The translations under genes and the position numbers were made by a program. Source: Flavipsychrobacter sp. (GTDB lineage Bacteria > Bacteroidota > Bacteroidia > Chitinophagales > Chitinophagaceae). From it: a DNA stretch of 54,273 nt. Of this stretch, positions 1-8,303 are shown piece after piece. The stretch spans positions 1-54,273 of the forward strand of contig JAOQAP010000096.1 of the NCBI GenBank assembly GCA_025963465.1. Direction: 5' to 3'. The notes under the pieces are model-generated. The model was not told the DNA's origin and did no database searches. It saw only the letters and a program-made list of their open reading frames with translations. Numbering within the stretch: the stretch's first letter is position 1; each line of letters opens with the position of its first letter.

Positions 1-1
1 C

Positions 2-238
2 ATTAAAATATGCTGTGAGTATACCCCTATGCTGAATAACAACATAATGATCCTGCGCCCTGAAGACCGTAAGCGCATTTCATTTGCCATGTTTGAGCAG
101 GCAGATTATTATATGTCCAATTTCCGACTGCACCCTGCTGATTACCCGGGTACAAATATTGAATACCAGATAGAACTGCTGAACAGCACTATATTGAGAA
201 TATACAAACTGAAAGGAACTAATGTTAAGTTGAGGTAG
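2..238 (+). CDS. C-terminal end of a GT39-like membrane glycosyltransferase (cut by window start)
   Basis: The reading frame is open from base 2, with no stop upstream of the ATG at 29, so this is the tail of a gene that starts outside the window. The codons before the ATG also align with the C-terminal tail of the next gene: the I-x-I/V-C start, the LRPEDRKR block and the LNST-L-I-KL ending correspond one to one. The visible part is the soluble tail, with no membrane segment. It is therefore the end of a tandem paralogue of the gene at 263. The gap between the two genes is only 24 bp, so they are probably co-transcribed. Product class is inferred from the paralogue. Confidence 0.8.
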   Translation: MKICCEYTPMLNNNIMILRPEDRKRISFAMFEQADYYMSNFRLHPADYPGTNIEYQIELLNSTILRIYKLKGTNVKLR

Positions 239-262
239 CATTGCTATCTGTAACCTGTATAA

Positions 263-1834
263 ATGACAACAATGACGATGAAAGAAAAGATAATGCCTTA
301 TCTGCCCGGTATCATACTGCTGGTATTAGGCATCATAGTTAGCTTGCTTACTTACCAGGATTATGGCATAGGGTGGGACGAACCATACCAACGTGGCCCC
401 GGCCTGCTTAGCTACAACTATATGTTTCATGGCAACCCTGAGCTGTTCCTGAAAGAAACGGACAACCATGGTGCAGGGTTTGAGTTATTTCTGCTCTTTT
501 TTGAAAAAGGCTTGGGTATCACTGATACCCGCGACATATACATGAACAGGCACCTGGTTACCAATATCGTGTACCTGCTCAGCGCATTCGCAGGATATGT
601 ACTGGTATTGAAAATGTTTAAGAACAATATTCTTCCAAGCCTAGGGTTTATCATTCTGGCATTCACACCACGCCTGTATGCACATTCATTCTTCAATAGT
701 AAGGACGTGCCGTTTATGTGTATGATCCTTGTTACACTTGCAGTTGCCCGTGCCGCTTTCGACAACAGGAAGGTTTGGCTGTATCTCATCATGGGTCTTG
801 TATGTGGTTATGCCACCAGTATCCGTATAATGGGTGTCATGTTATTCAGTTTCCTTTTGTTATTTCTATTGATAGACCTTTTTACCGCTATTTCCAATAA
901 AGAGAAACCACTAAAGCCTGTTCTGAACACAGTATTGTTTACAATCGGTTTTTGCTTTTCGCTATACATATCATGGCCATACCTGTGGCCAAAGCCTATA
1001 CATAATTTCGTAGAAAGCTTCAGGGCATTGTCGCACTTTAAGTGGGGAGCTACTACGCTTATCAGCGGCAAAATGGTAACAGCCACCAGCCTGCCATGGA
1101 CTTATATACCTCAGTGGTTCCTCATCACTACACCCGTCCTATGGCTTATTGCGGGCTTTGCAGGCATCGGGTTGGTTATCTACAACTTTTCTAAAACCCC
1201 TATGCAATATCTCCGCAACACTCCAGAGCGCAACCTGCTTTTATACGTGCTTTGCTTCTTCGTTCCTGTGCTTAGTGTCATAGTCCTGCACTCGGTTGTC
1301 TATGACGACTGGCGTCACGTATTCTTTATTTACCCGCCATTTATTTTGCTTGCCTTATATTTTATCAACCGCTTCATGCAGGCCAAATACAAAATGATCG
1401 TGCAGGGCGTATGCGCATTACAGGTAGCTATGCTGGTATTCTTTATGGTAAAAGATCATCCGTTCCAGCAACTGTATTTCAATGAGCTGGTATCGCACGA
1501 AGATGAATACCTCCGCAGGAATTACGAACTGGATTACTGGGGCCTTAGCTTTAAGCAGGCCCTCGACCACATTACCGAAATGGACAACCGTAAAGACATA
1601 AACGTCTGTAGCAATCTTTCGGCCTACATAGAGAACAACACCCTTGGCCTTCGCCCGGAAGACCGTAAGCGCGTACACTTCACCCCACCTGACCAAGCCG
1701 ATTACTTCATTACCAACTACCGCGGTCATCCCGAGGATTACGATGGCGTAAACGTCGACTATTCTATCTCAGTACTAAATAGTACTGTCCTGCAGATATT
1801 CAAACTTAGAGGCCCACAGGTGAAACTTCGTTGA
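263..1834 (+). CDS. Glycosyltransferase family 39-like multi-pass membrane protein
   Basis: A 523-residue protein with about ten hydrophobic segments and a soluble C-terminal tail of about 100 residues. The first periplasmic loop carries G-W-D-E-P-Y at residues 37-42, the acidic motif expected in GT-C enzymes that take sugars from polyprenyl-phosphate donors. Further conserved-looking blocks are FNSKDVPFM in a loop and DDWRHVFF before a late membrane segment. Length fits the ArnT/PMT-like superfamily. The start at 263 is used because the first hydrophobic helix begins at about residue 12; ATGs at 272 and 278 are possible. It follows a paralogue with 24 bp spacing and ends before a strong terminator. 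Acceptor and donor are unknown. Confidence 0.75.
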   Translation: MTTMTMKEKIMPYLPGIILLVLGIIVSLLTYQDYGIGWDEPYQRGPGLLSYNYMFHGNPELFLKETDNHGAGFELFLLFFEKGLGITDTRDIYMNRHLVTNIVYLLSAFAGYVLVLKMFKNNILPSLGFIILAFTPRLYAHSFFNSKDVPFMCMILVTLAVARAAFDNRKVWLYLIMGLVCGYATSIRIMGVMLFSFLLLFLLIDLFTAISNKEKPLKPVLNTVLFTIGFCFSLYISWPYLWPKPIHNFVESFRALSHFKWGATTLISGKMVTATSLPWTYIPQWFLITTPVLWLIAGFAGIGLVIYNFSKTPMQYLRNTPERNLLLYVLCFFVPVLSVIVLHSVVYDDWRHVFFIYPPFILLALYFINRFMQAKYKMIVQGVCALQVAMLVFFMVKDHPFQQLYFNELVSHEDEYLRRNYELDYWGLSFKQALDHITEMDNRKDINVCSNLSAYIENNTLGLRPEDRKRVHFTPPDQADYFITNYRGHPEDYDGVNVDYSISVLNSTVLQIFKLRGPQVKLR

Positions 1835-1892
1835 TTTATAACAGATTATTAGTTTCCGCTCGTTCGGATTTGCAATTCCCTTAGTAAAATAC

Positions 1893-1926
1893 AAAAAGCC
1901 AATCAAATAAATGATTGGCTTTTTTT
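1893..1926. terminator. Bidirectional intrinsic terminator
   Basis: A perfect 9-bp stem (AGCCAATCA / TGATTGGCT, 1897-1905 and 1912-1920) with a 6-base loop, preceded by A5 and followed by T-rich sequence. It therefore works on both strands: for the glycosyltransferase gene on + and for tRNA-Glu on the minus strand. Confidence 0.9.
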
Positions 1927-1927
1927 G

Positions 1928-1999
1928 TAGCATGTACGGGAGTCGAACCCGTCATTCCTCCGTGAAAGGGAGGCGTCTTAACCGATTGACCAACACGCC
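1928..1999 (-). tRNA. tRNA-Glu (anticodon TTC)
   Basis: The 72-nt cloverleaf is read on the minus strand. The acceptor stem GGCGTGT pairs with ACATGCT, allowing two G-U pairs. The anticodon stem CCTCC/GGAGG holds the loop CTTTCAC, giving anticodon TTC (Glu). The T arm is ACGGG/CCCGT with loop TTCGACT. The discriminator base is A and no CCA is encoded. A full promoter lies just upstream and a terminator just downstream, so the gene is an independent unit. Confidence 0.95.
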
Positions 2000-2016
2000 G
2001 TGGTCATTTGGGAGTG

Positions 2017-2047
2017 CAAAGATAGTAAGGTATTTCTTCCCTGCAAA
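2017..2047 (-). promoter_or_regulatory. Promoter of tRNA-Glu
   Basis: On the minus strand, TTTG (2044-2047), a 19-bp spacer and TATCTTTG (2017-2024). This is an exact match to the Bacteroidota primary sigma factor consensus and sits 17 bp before the tRNA 5' end. Confidence 0.85.
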
Positions 2048-2071
2048 ATTTTCGACCAATTTTTTTAACTT

Positions 2072-2839
2072 CTATGCTTCCACCATCGCATTTATTATAC
2101 CCAGGAACTCTGCTGCTTTCAGCGAAGCGCCGCCTATCAGGCCGCCATCTACATCTGCACAGGCAAATAGCTCTGCCGCGTTAGATGGTTTACAGCTGCC
2201 ACCATACAGTATAGGCATATCATCAGCTACAGCGGCGCCATACTGGGCGGCTATCACGCTGCGTATGTGTGCGTGCATATCCTGTGCCTGCTCACTTGTT
2301 GCCGTGCGTCCAGTACCTATGGCCCATATCGGCTCATAAGCAATCACCACATTTTTCAGCTGCAATTCGCTCAGGTGAAAAATGCCCGCCTTTATCTGTG
2401 CTTCCACATAAGCGTTCTGCGTATTGGCGTCACGTATCTCCAGAGGCTCACCACAGCAGAATATCACCTGCAGCTCGTTGATCAGCGCCTGGTTTACTTT
2501 CTTTGCAAGGGTAGCATCATCTTCTTTAAAATATTCTCTTCTTTCAGAGTGCCCTATGATCACATAATCTACCTCCGCACTTTTCAGCATCGCGGCAGAT
2601 ATTTCACCTGTATAAGCACCTGATGCTTCGCTGTAGCAGTTCTGTGCGCCCAGGCACACATCTATCATGCCGGTAAGCTGTGCTGCCGTTTGTGTCAGGT
2701 GCAGGTAAGGTGGTGCTATTACTACTCTTCTATCCTCGCTGAGTGGTGGTAAACCCTTGAATATTTCATTGACAAGTTCTGCACCTTCGGTAAGGTTCAG
2801 GTTCATTTTCCAGTTAGCAGCAACAATTTTTTTACGCAT
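2072..2839 (-). CDS. tpiA: Triosephosphate isomerase
   Basis: A 255-residue protein of normal TIM length. It interconverts dihydroxyacetone phosphate and glyceraldehyde 3-phosphate in cytoplasmic glycolysis and gluconeogenesis. The N-terminal AANWKMN contains the phosphate-binding Asn and Lys. The catalytic His lies in IIGHSERRE, and the catalytic Glu in AYEPIWAIGTG, followed by the flexible loop 6. The C-terminal GGSCKPSNA and DGGLIGGASL are the phosphate-binding loops. All key residues are present. It lies 29 bp downstream of the GlmU-like gene on the same strand and is probably co-transcribed with it. Confidence 0.97.
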   Translation of the reverse strand: MRKKIVAANWKMNLNLTEGAELVNEIFKGLPPLSEDRRVVIAPPYLHLTQTAAQLTGMIDVCLGAQNCYSEASGAYTGEISAAMLKSAEVDYVIIGHSERREYFKEDDATLAKKVNQALINELQVIFCCGEPLEIRDANTQNAYVEAQIKAGIFHLSELQLKNVVIAYEPIWAIGTGRTATSEQAQDMHAHIRSVIAAQYGAAVADDMPILYGGSCKPSNAAELFACADVDGGLIGGASLKAAEFLGIINAMVEA

Positions 2840-2868
2840 GTGTATATATTTAATTATTTTAAAATTTC

Positions 2869-4056
2869 TTATTGATTGGTACTCTTATCAAAAATGTACC
2901 GATACATTTTCATTTCCGGCTCGGTCAGTGTGAGCCCACGCCGGCCCATCATTCTGTTAGCTGTTTCCATGGCCTTATCAAAGGTGTAGGTCACCATGCT
3001 ATCACTGCCTCCCCAGGAGAAGGAAGGAACAAATTTTTCCGGGAAACCACCGCCATATATATTGCACGATACTCCCACCACGGTCCCTGTATTGAACATC
3101 GTATTGATACCACACTTGGAATGATCGCCCATCAGCAGGCCGCAGAATATAAGGCCTGTTGGTACCAGCCTGTTGGCCTGCTCGCTCCATATCTTTATTT
3201 CGTCGTAGTTGTTCTTCAGGTTAGAGCAGTTGGTATCAGCCCCCAGGTTGCACCATTCACCTATCACTGCATTGCCCAGGTACCCGTCATGAGATTTATT
3301 ACTGTTGGCAAAGAACACCACGTTGTTTATTTCACCACCTGTTTTACAGCCCGGGCCTATGGTAGTGGCGCCATATATCTTAGCGCCCATTTTTATCACG
3401 CTATGCTCGCATGCAGCCAGTGGCCCGCGTATCATAGTCCCTTCCAGCACCTCTGCATCCTTGCCTATATACACCGGCCCGGTAGAAGCATTGATTATAC
3501 AGCCCGCATAAATACGCGCACCATCTTCTATAAACAGGTTGTCCTTTCCCGTCACGGTTACACCATCAGGTATTGCAGCGCTTTTCCTGCCACTGGTAAG
3601 CAAAGCAAAGTCTTCCTTGATCGCTCTGTCATTATGAGAGAATATGTCCCACACATTGCTAAGGAAATGAACATCGCCCGCAAACTCCACCCATGGCATA
3701 GCTGCAACATGCTGATGAAATGTATCTATTGTAAGATTGTTATCCGCAAGACGGGCTGCAAGTGTAAAGCTACCTTTAACCAGTTTCTGTCCTTGTGCAA
3801 GTTTTGATATAGCCGTAGCTAACGCCGCATTCCCAAACACATTCCCATTGACGTAAAAATTATCATCACCTGCATTCATTGGGTACACTTCCTGCAGGTA
3901 ACCTTCGGTCAGCGTTCCCTCAATGGTTGTCTCCAGGTACTTTCCCCACCGCTCGCGCATGGTAAGTATGCCGCAGCGAATATCTGCCACCGGGCGGGTA
4001 TGGGTGAAGGGTAACAAGTGAATACGGGAAACGTCATCAAAAAGTATATACTTCAT
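2869..4056 (-). CDS. GlmU-like sugar nucleotidyltransferase/acyltransferase fusion
   Basis: A 395-residue protein. The N-terminal part (about 1-190) opens with ILFDD and PFTHTRPVADIR, the pattern of the alternative GlmU family of Bacteroidota. The rest (about 195-350) has hexapeptide repeats with many I/V-x-x-G-A units, forming a left-handed beta-helix as in sugar acyltransferases. The proposed role is the last two steps to UDP-N-acetylglucosamine (glucosamine-1-phosphate acetylation and uridylylation) for the cell wall. This is family knowledge, not shown here. It precedes tpiA by 29 bp. The N-terminal domain diverges from classical GlmU, so the uridylyltransferase activity is less certain. 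Confidence 0.85.
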   Translation of the reverse strand: MKYILFDDVSRIHLLPFTHTRPVADIRCGILTMRERWGKYLETTIEGTLTEGYLQEVYPMNAGDDNFYVNGNVFGNAALATAISKLAQGQKLVKGSFTLAARLADNNLTIDTFHQHVAAMPWVEFAGDVHFLSNVWDIFSHNDRAIKEDFALLTSGRKSAAIPDGVTVTGKDNLFIEDGARIYAGCIINASTGPVYIGKDAEVLEGTMIRGPLAACEHSVIKMGAKIYGATTIGPGCKTGGEINNVVFFANSNKSHDGYLGNAVIGEWCNLGADTNCSNLKNNYDEIKIWSEQANRLVPTGLIFCGLLMGDHSKCGINTMFNTGTVVGVSCNIYGGGFPEKFVPSFSWGGSDSMVTYTFDKAMETANRMMGRRGLTLTEPEMKMYRYIFDKSTNQ

Positions 4057-4099
4057 AAGCTATAGTAAAGGAAGCTACCTGTTGGAAATCAGTACAAAT

Positions 4100-4127
4100 A
4101 AAAATCCCGACAAAAGTCGGGATTTTT
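4100..4127. terminator. Intrinsic terminator after rpmE2
   Basis: A perfect 12-bp stem, AAAAATCCCGAC / GTCGGGATTTTT, with loop AAAA. On the minus strand it lies about 50 bp after the rpmE2 stop and ends in a T-run. Its A/T flanks make it symmetric. Confidence 0.9.
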
Positions 4128-4177
4128 CATGCTTATTGCAAGCTTTTATGCAGATAACTTTAGTACTGTAAAAGTAA

Positions 4178-4429
4178 TTAAGCTTTCTTTTCGTAACGCT
4201 TCTTGAACTTCTCGATACGGCCTGCTGTATCTACGAACATTGATTTACCTGTGTAGAAAGGATGAGATGTATTTGAGATCTCGACCTTAACTACAGGGTA
4301 TTCTTTACCATCTTCCCAAAGTATAGTTTCCTTTGTAGGAGCTGCTGAGCGGGTAAGGAACATATGATCGTTAGATGTGTCCTTGAATACTACAAGACGG
4401 TAGCCGTCCGGGTGAATGCCTTTTTTCAT
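4178..4429 (-). CDS. rpmE2: Ribosomal protein L31, type B
   Basis: An 83-residue protein beginning [10 protein letters not shown], the usual L31 start. The longer frame upstream is leader sequence, so the start at 4429 was chosen. The centre has [17 protein letters not shown] and the end FKKRYEKK, typical of L31. The CxxC zinc motif of type A L31 is absent, so this is the zinc-independent type B form. It sits on the large subunit and helps to bridge the subunits. It is a single-gene unit with its own promoter (4482-4513), a hairpin in the leader (4446-4463) and a terminator. Confidence 0.95.
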   Translation of the reverse strand: MKKGIHPDGYRLVVFKDTSNDHMFLTRSAAPTKETILWEDGKEYPVVKVEISNTSHPFYTGKSMFVDTAGRIEKFKKRYEKKA

Positions 4430-4445
4430 TTTGCTGTTGTTTAAT

Positions 4446-4463
4446 GCATGGGTTTTGCCATGC
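4446..4463 (-). promoter_or_regulatory. Hairpin in the rpmE2 leader
   Basis: In the minus-strand leader, GCATGG and CCATGC pair around a 6-base loop, 16 bp before the rpmE2 start codon. Its location between promoter and start suggests a role in translation or autoregulation. This is inferred from position only. Confidence 0.45.
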
Positions 4464-4481
4464 GTGATTTTATTAAGGCTG

Positions 4482-4513
4482 CAAAGGTATAAAAAATTAT
4501 ACATTTAGCCAAA
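4482..4513 (-). promoter_or_regulatory. Promoter of rpmE2
   Basis: On the minus strand, TTTG (4510-4513), a 20-bp spacer and TACCTTTG (4482-4489), matching the Bacteroidota consensus. The predicted leader is about 45-50 nt. Confidence 0.8.
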
Positions 4514-4525
4514 CTATAGTTACAA

Positions 4526-5056
4526 TTACTGTATTACAAACTTCTTGATGTCCGCTTCAGCCTCTTCAGAGTGGTTATACTTGCCTATTACTTTACCCGT
4601 TGGGTCCAGCAGGAAAGCCTGTGGGATATACTGAAGTCCATAGATACCACATGCTGCTGATCCCCACTGCCTTGGATTAAGGTCACTGAATTGTGTCCAG
4701 GTAAGGCCATCCTGCGCAATTGCCGCAACCCATGATTCTTTTTTAACATCTAACGAAAAGCTGGCTATAGTAAAGCCTTTCTTGGCACCCTTGAATTTCT
4801 TACCTGAATACTCCTTATAAAGGCTTACAAGCCCCGGGTTAGACCTGCGGCATGGTCCGCACCATGAAGCCCAGAAGTCAAGAAGCACATAAGTACCTTT
4901 ATTGATCTCAGACAGCTTTACCATTTTCCCTTCCGGGTTAGGGTAGGCTAATTCAGGCGCTTTCTGGCCTATTTTGATGGTTGTATTTTCATATTGGGCA
5001 GATGCTGAGGCAAACATGCCCAAAGCAAATGTGAGCGTAACCAGTATTTTTTTCAT
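4526..5056 (-). CDS. TlpA-like periplasmic thioredoxin
   Basis: A 176-residue protein when started at the ATG at 5056, which gives a clean signal peptide (MKK, hydrophobic core, ASASA cleavage region). Upstream codons only add a hydrophobic stretch that overlaps intergenic sequence. The thioredoxin fold carries the active site WASWCGPC at about residues 68-75 and the cis-Pro loop in YIPQAFLLDP at about 145. AhpC/TSA-TlpA type proteins of this length reduce disulfides in the periplasm of Bacteroidota. The substrate is unknown. It lies downstream of pyrD on the same strand with a 75-bp gap. Confidence 0.85.
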   Translation of the reverse strand: MKKILVTLTFALGMFASASAQYENTTIKIGQKAPELAYPNPEGKMVKLSEINKGTYVLLDFWASWCGPCRRSNPGLVSLYKEYSGKKFKGAKKGFTIASFSLDVKKESWVAAIAQDGLTWTQFSDLNPRQWGSAACGIYGLQYIPQAFLLDPTGKVIGKYNHSEEAEADIKKFVIQ

Positions 5057-5131
5057 GTTTTTGTATAAATGAGTGGTAAATATAAGTAACAATGTCAAAT
5101 AATATGCCAAACAACTGCCCTCAAAAGCCAA

Positions 5132-6157
5132 TTATTTCATAAGGCCCTTGCAGATGTTCTTCGCTATGCCTGGTCCTTCATAGATAAAACCCGTATACAC
5201 CTGAACCAGCGATGCACCCGCATCCAGCTTTTCCTTTGCATCGGCAGCCGTAAATATGCCTCCCGAAGCTATGATAGGTATACTGCCATTACTATGCTGG
5301 CTTATGTACCTGATCACATTTGTGGCCCGCTCCCTTGCAGGTGCCCCGCTTAGTCCGCCTGCGCCTATCTCAGTCACCTCTTTTTCCGGTGTCTTCAGGC
5401 CACTGCGGCTAATGGTGGTATTGGTAGCTACTATGCCGTCCAGCTTTGTGGTCTTTATAATGTCTATTATATCGTCCAGTTGCTCATTGGTCAGGTCAGG
5501 TGCTATTTTCAGCAGTATAGGCTTGCTTTTTGGCTTTTGCCTGTTCAGCGCCTGCAGCCTGTTCAATAATTCCGTCAGCGGGCCCTTATCCTGCAATGCA
5601 CGCAGGCCGGGCGTATTCGGGCTGCTTACATTCACTACAAAGTAATCCACCTGGTCAAAAAGCTCCTGGAATCCTTTTTCATAATCATCCGTGGCTTGTT
5701 CATTAGGCGTGTCTTTGTTCTTGCCTATATTACCTCCTATAATGATGCGTTCCTTACGTTTTTTCAATCGCTCTGCAGCCGCTGTAGCACCGTCATTATT
5801 AAAACCCATACGGTTGATGAGCGCCTGGTCTGCCGGCAGGCGGAACAGCCTTGGTTTAGGGTTACCGGCCTGTGACCGTGGAGTAACAGTACCTATCTCT
5901 ATAAACCCAAAACCCAGGCAGGCAAGGGGATCGGTATATTTTGCGTCTTTATCAAAACCTGCAGCCAGCCCCACAGGATTAGGAAACGTAATACCCCATA
6001 GTTTACGCTCCAGCGATGGCGATTTCACAACAAATGCCGCTTTCAGCATACTACGCATTGGCCCGATAGAATAAGCTGTTGTCAGGCGTTTCATCACCCA
6101 GTAATGCACTTTCTCGGCATCTACATTGAAAAGGATACTTCTTATTAATGAATACAT
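5132..6157 (-). CDS. pyrD: Dihydroorotate dehydrogenase (quinone), class 2
   Basis: A 341-residue protein from the ATG at 6157 (MYSLIRS). It oxidises dihydroorotate to orotate with FMN and passes electrons to the quinone pool, the fourth step of pyrimidine synthesis, at the inner membrane. The N-terminal amphipathic segment ([14 protein letters not shown]) is the class 2 membrane contact. Seen are [13 protein letters not shown], the nucleotide loop [32 protein letters not shown] with the catalytic Ser, and KIAPDLT. The phosphate-binding end has ASGGIF and [19 protein letters not shown] element lies 9 bp before the start, suggesting a very short leader. Confidence 0.95.
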   Translation of the reverse strand: MYSLIRSILFNVDAEKVHYWVMKRLTTAYSIGPMRSMLKAAFVVKSPSLERKLWGITFPNPVGLAAGFDKDAKYTDPLACLGFGFIEIGTVTPRSQAGNPKPRLFRLPADQALINRMGFNNDGATAAAERLKKRKERIIIGGNIGKNKDTPNEQATDDYEKGFQELFDQVDYFVVNVSSPNTPGLRALQDKGPLTELLNRLQALNRQKPKSKPILLKIAPDLTNEQLDDIIDIIKTTKLDGIVATNTTISRSGLKTPEKEVTEIGAGGLSGAPARERATNVIRYISQHSNGSIPIIASGGIFTAADAKEKLDAGASLVQVYTGFIYEGPGIAKNICKGLMK

Positions 6158-6165
6158 GATTGCCG

Positions 6166-6173
6166 CAAATATA
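6166..6173 (-). promoter_or_regulatory. -7 element ahead of pyrD
   Basis: TATATTTG on the minus strand, 9 bp before the pyrD start codon. No clear TTTG is seen at the usual distance. If it is used, the pyrD mRNA is nearly leaderless. Confidence 0.5.
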
Positions 6174-6255
6174 CACCGCACAGGCAAGTTAACTGCTGTA
6201 TTTTAACAAAAATTACATCACAGAAAATCATTTAAACTGTAATTTAGCAACCAAT

Positions 6256-6966
6256 ATGCCTTGCAAAACTGCTCTGTTCCTGTTTTTCTTTTGTGTTATC
6301 AGTTTTGCTGCTGCCGCGCAAACAATAAGAGGCGAGGTACTCGATAATGATGACAAGCTCCCTATATCAGACGTTAACATCGTAAACATATACACATCGC
6401 TCAGTGTGTCCACTAGTGAGCAGGGTGCATTCATCATTGCAGCGGCAGGCGGGCAGTTACTCGAATTCAGGAAAGAAGGCTTTAAAACGGTAAGGGCTCG
6501 TATACCACAGGGCTATATCCCGTCTTATTTCAGGATCGTTATGAAAAGAGGCTTCTCTGATATAAAGAGCACCAATCTCGCCCAGCAGACCAACAGGTAC
6601 AACTATTCAGCAGACAGCACCCGCTTTCACGATTTCTACAAGTCCGTGCTCGACTTCCCTAAAATGTCCGGTATAGATATGGTCGCCAGCCCTTTCTCTG
6701 CATTAAGCAGGAAGAACCAGGAGATATGGCGTTTCCAGGAAGACTATGAGCGCTTTGAAAAGGAAAAATATGTGGACAGGACTTTCAACGAAACTGTTAT
6801 TACAAGGTACACCGCCCTTACCGGCGATAGCCTGCGTTATTTCATGAGGAGGTTCCGTCCCACTTACGATCAGCTGAAGAATATGAATGATTACTCCTTC
6901 TTCAATTTCATAAAGACAGGAGCATACCACTACCGCAATGCAGTGCAGCCGGCCAATTCAAGATAA
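6256..6966 (+). CDS. Secreted protein with carboxypeptidase regulatory-like domain
   Basis: A 236-residue protein with a signal peptide (hydrophobic 5-20, then AAAQ). Residues 22-95 form a CarboxypepD_reg-like beta-sandwich: IRGEVLDNDDKLPISDVNI and a later EFRKEGFKTV strand. This N-terminal extension is also found on SusC/TonB receptors and in many small periplasmic Bacteroidota proteins. The rest (100-236) is rich in Tyr, Phe and Arg and was not recognised. It is convergent with the DinB gene, with a 9-bp gap. Substrate and partner are unknown. Confidence 0.75.
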   Translation: MPCKTALFLFFFCVISFAAAAQTIRGEVLDNDDKLPISDVNIVNIYTSLSVSTSEQGAFIIAAAGGQLLEFRKEGFKTVRARIPQGYIPSYFRIVMKRGFSDIKSTNLAQQTNRYNYSADSTRFHDFYKSVLDFPKMSGIDMVASPFSALSRKNQEIWRFQEDYERFEKEKYVDRTFNETVITRYTALTGDSLRYFMRRFRPTYDQLKNMNDYSFFNFIKTGAYHYRNAVQPANSR

Positions 6967-6975
6967 CTGACTCTT

Positions 6976-7488
6976 TTAAAGGTAGCGTTCCTTTATAATA
7001 TCCACGTGATGTGTTACATGCCCTGCAATGGCAAACCCCAATGCACGTACAGAGATAATAACATCCCTTGCCGGCCCTGTTTTATCCAGCATACTTGGAT
7101 GCATGCCTTCATACATGGCAATGGTGCACTTTCTCACCAGTTCCAGTTCATGCATCAGGCTTTCCCTTGATCGTTCTGTAGCAAATGAGTTGACAACAAA
7201 CTCATGTACACTAAACATAGGCAGCTGTGCCTGGTCACCACGCGATATGCGCATGATCCTGTAGCAGAAGTTGCGCTCGGCATCTATCAGGTGTGCCAGC
7301 ACTTCTTTTATATTCCATTTGCCGGCTTCGTATCGCAGCAAGAGTTGCTCATCACTAAGTCCTCCAACAAAAGATTCAAGTTCATTCCAATTCTCTTTCA
7401 GCGCAGTTATAAGATCGGTTTTGGGTGCTTTGGTCACATAACCATTATAGAAACCATAATCAGCCGTGGCGGGAGGTGCAATAAGCAT
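6976..7488 (-). CDS. DinB superfamily protein
   Basis: A 170-residue protein from the ATG at 7488; codons further upstream look non-coding. A four-helix bundle is suggested by amphipathic helices at about 25-50, 60-80, 105-130 and 145-168. The metal-binding His residues typical of DinB/YfiT proteins are in LAHLIDAERN and HVTHHVDIIKERY. YfiT-like members act as thiol (bacillithiol-type) transferases or metal hydrolases, but no substrate can be assigned here. There is a 143-bp gap on the upstream side. Confidence 0.8.
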   Translation of the reverse strand: MLIAPPATADYGFYNGYVTKAPKTDLITALKENWNELESFVGGLSDEQLLLRYEAGKWNIKEVLAHLIDAERNFCYRIMRISRGDQAQLPMFSVHEFVVNSFATERSRESLMHELELVRKCTIAMYEGMHPSMLDKTGPARDVIISVRALGFAIAGHVTHHVDIIKERYL

Positions 7489-7610
7489 AACATATGTTTT
7501 GCACAAAACTAAGTGATCAAAGCTTATTGCAGAAGAGTCCGGGCACAAAAAAGCCAAAACACGCAAATGTTTTGGCCAAAGTATATTATAGTTAATTACT
7601 CGCAAAGGAA

Positions 7611-7630
7611 CTCCCCTTTAGGGGTCGGGG
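7611..7630. repeat. Dispersed repeat with CCTTTAGG core
   Basis: CTCCCCTTTAGGGGTCGGGG, which can fold as CCCC-TTTA-GGGG. It matches 19 of 20 bases with the copy at 28849-28868, and a related CCTTTAGG element lies at 14991-15012. It is intergenic and non-coding. Confidence 0.7.
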
Positions 7631-7631
7631 A

Positions 7632-7901
7632 TTACGCAGTATGCTTCATTTCACTATCAGTGAAAACATTGTACTGCTCTTTAATAGCGTCATAAAATGC
7701 TTCGGCAGTAAAAAAGCTTAGCGGGTCATTTGAAACGCCATAAATATTGTTCTCAACATTGAAGTACGCAATAGCTTTATTAGGATTGGTAAATACATGC
7801 TGTCCATTTTCTATAATGTAGCCTTCTGAAATAATATTGATGTTATCCAGCTCAAATCTGTAGCCTCCGTCCTCCTGGCTTTTTATCCTGAATTGATACA
7901 T
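7632..7901 (-). CDS. Hypothetical protein, 89 residues
   Basis: A small soluble protein beginning MYQFRIKSQEDG with no signal peptide. Beta-strand-like alternation in the first 50 residues (YRFELDNINIISEGYIIENG) is followed by a helix near 65-80 (AEAFYDAIKEQYNVF). No family was recognised. The frame is open throughout, the composition resembles the neighbouring genes, and the 400-bp gene-free stretch on its upstream side can hold a promoter. It may be a monocistronic gene. Function unknown. Confidence 0.6.
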   Translation of the reverse strand: MYQFRIKSQEDGGYRFELDNINIISEGYIIENGQHVFTNPNKAIAYFNVENNIYGVSNDPLSFFTAEAFYDAIKEQYNVFTDSEMKHTA

Positions 7902-8303
7902 AGCGGGTCTTTTATATCCTACCTATTGCAAAAATCGGGCGAGAAAAGATCGGTTAAGATAAAAATGGGAATTACGATCAAGTAACCATTTGACAATACA
8001 AAAGGAATGTTAACTCAAAATATTGACGATCAATATTTTATATCATCTATACATTTTGTACTTATTATACAATAGCAATTAATAAATAAAATAAATAAAA
8101 TGTTAAATATGATTGTCTGGTAAAGAAAACTGTGGAAATGTTTCCTCAACATCCTCATGAAAACAAAACACCTGTTAATTCGCAGTTAACTGGATTTCGA
8201 TTCATTCAAACCACTAAAATCACGCTACACAGCCCACCTTAGCGACCTTTAAAACACAACACAGGAAACTGCGGTTTTGCGCCTTTGCGAGATATTTTCA
8301 GCT
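7902..8303. other. AT-rich gene-free stretch with a 23-bp palindrome
   Basis: About 400 bp with no convincing frame. At 8017-8039 there is a perfect 10-bp inverted repeat (AAAATATTGA, spacer CGA, TCAATATTTT), a possible operator or hairpin. The right end (8241-8292) is copy 1 of the TTTGCG dispersed repeat. The rest is low-complexity A/T sequence. Confidence 0.6.
8241..8292 (+). repeat. TTTGCG dispersed repeat, copy 1
   Basis: The unit runs from a CTTTAAAAC-like start through CACAGGAAACTGCGG to TTTGCGCCTTTGCGAGA. Related copies are at 18231-18282 and 24559-24611 on the same strand, and a tandem inverted pair lies at 47363-47485. All are intergenic. Confidence 0.8.

Noticed and set aside
2872-3807. 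311-residue open frame antisense to the GlmU-like gene
   Set aside because: Shadow of a well-supported gene; His/Cys-rich translation typical of antisense frames.
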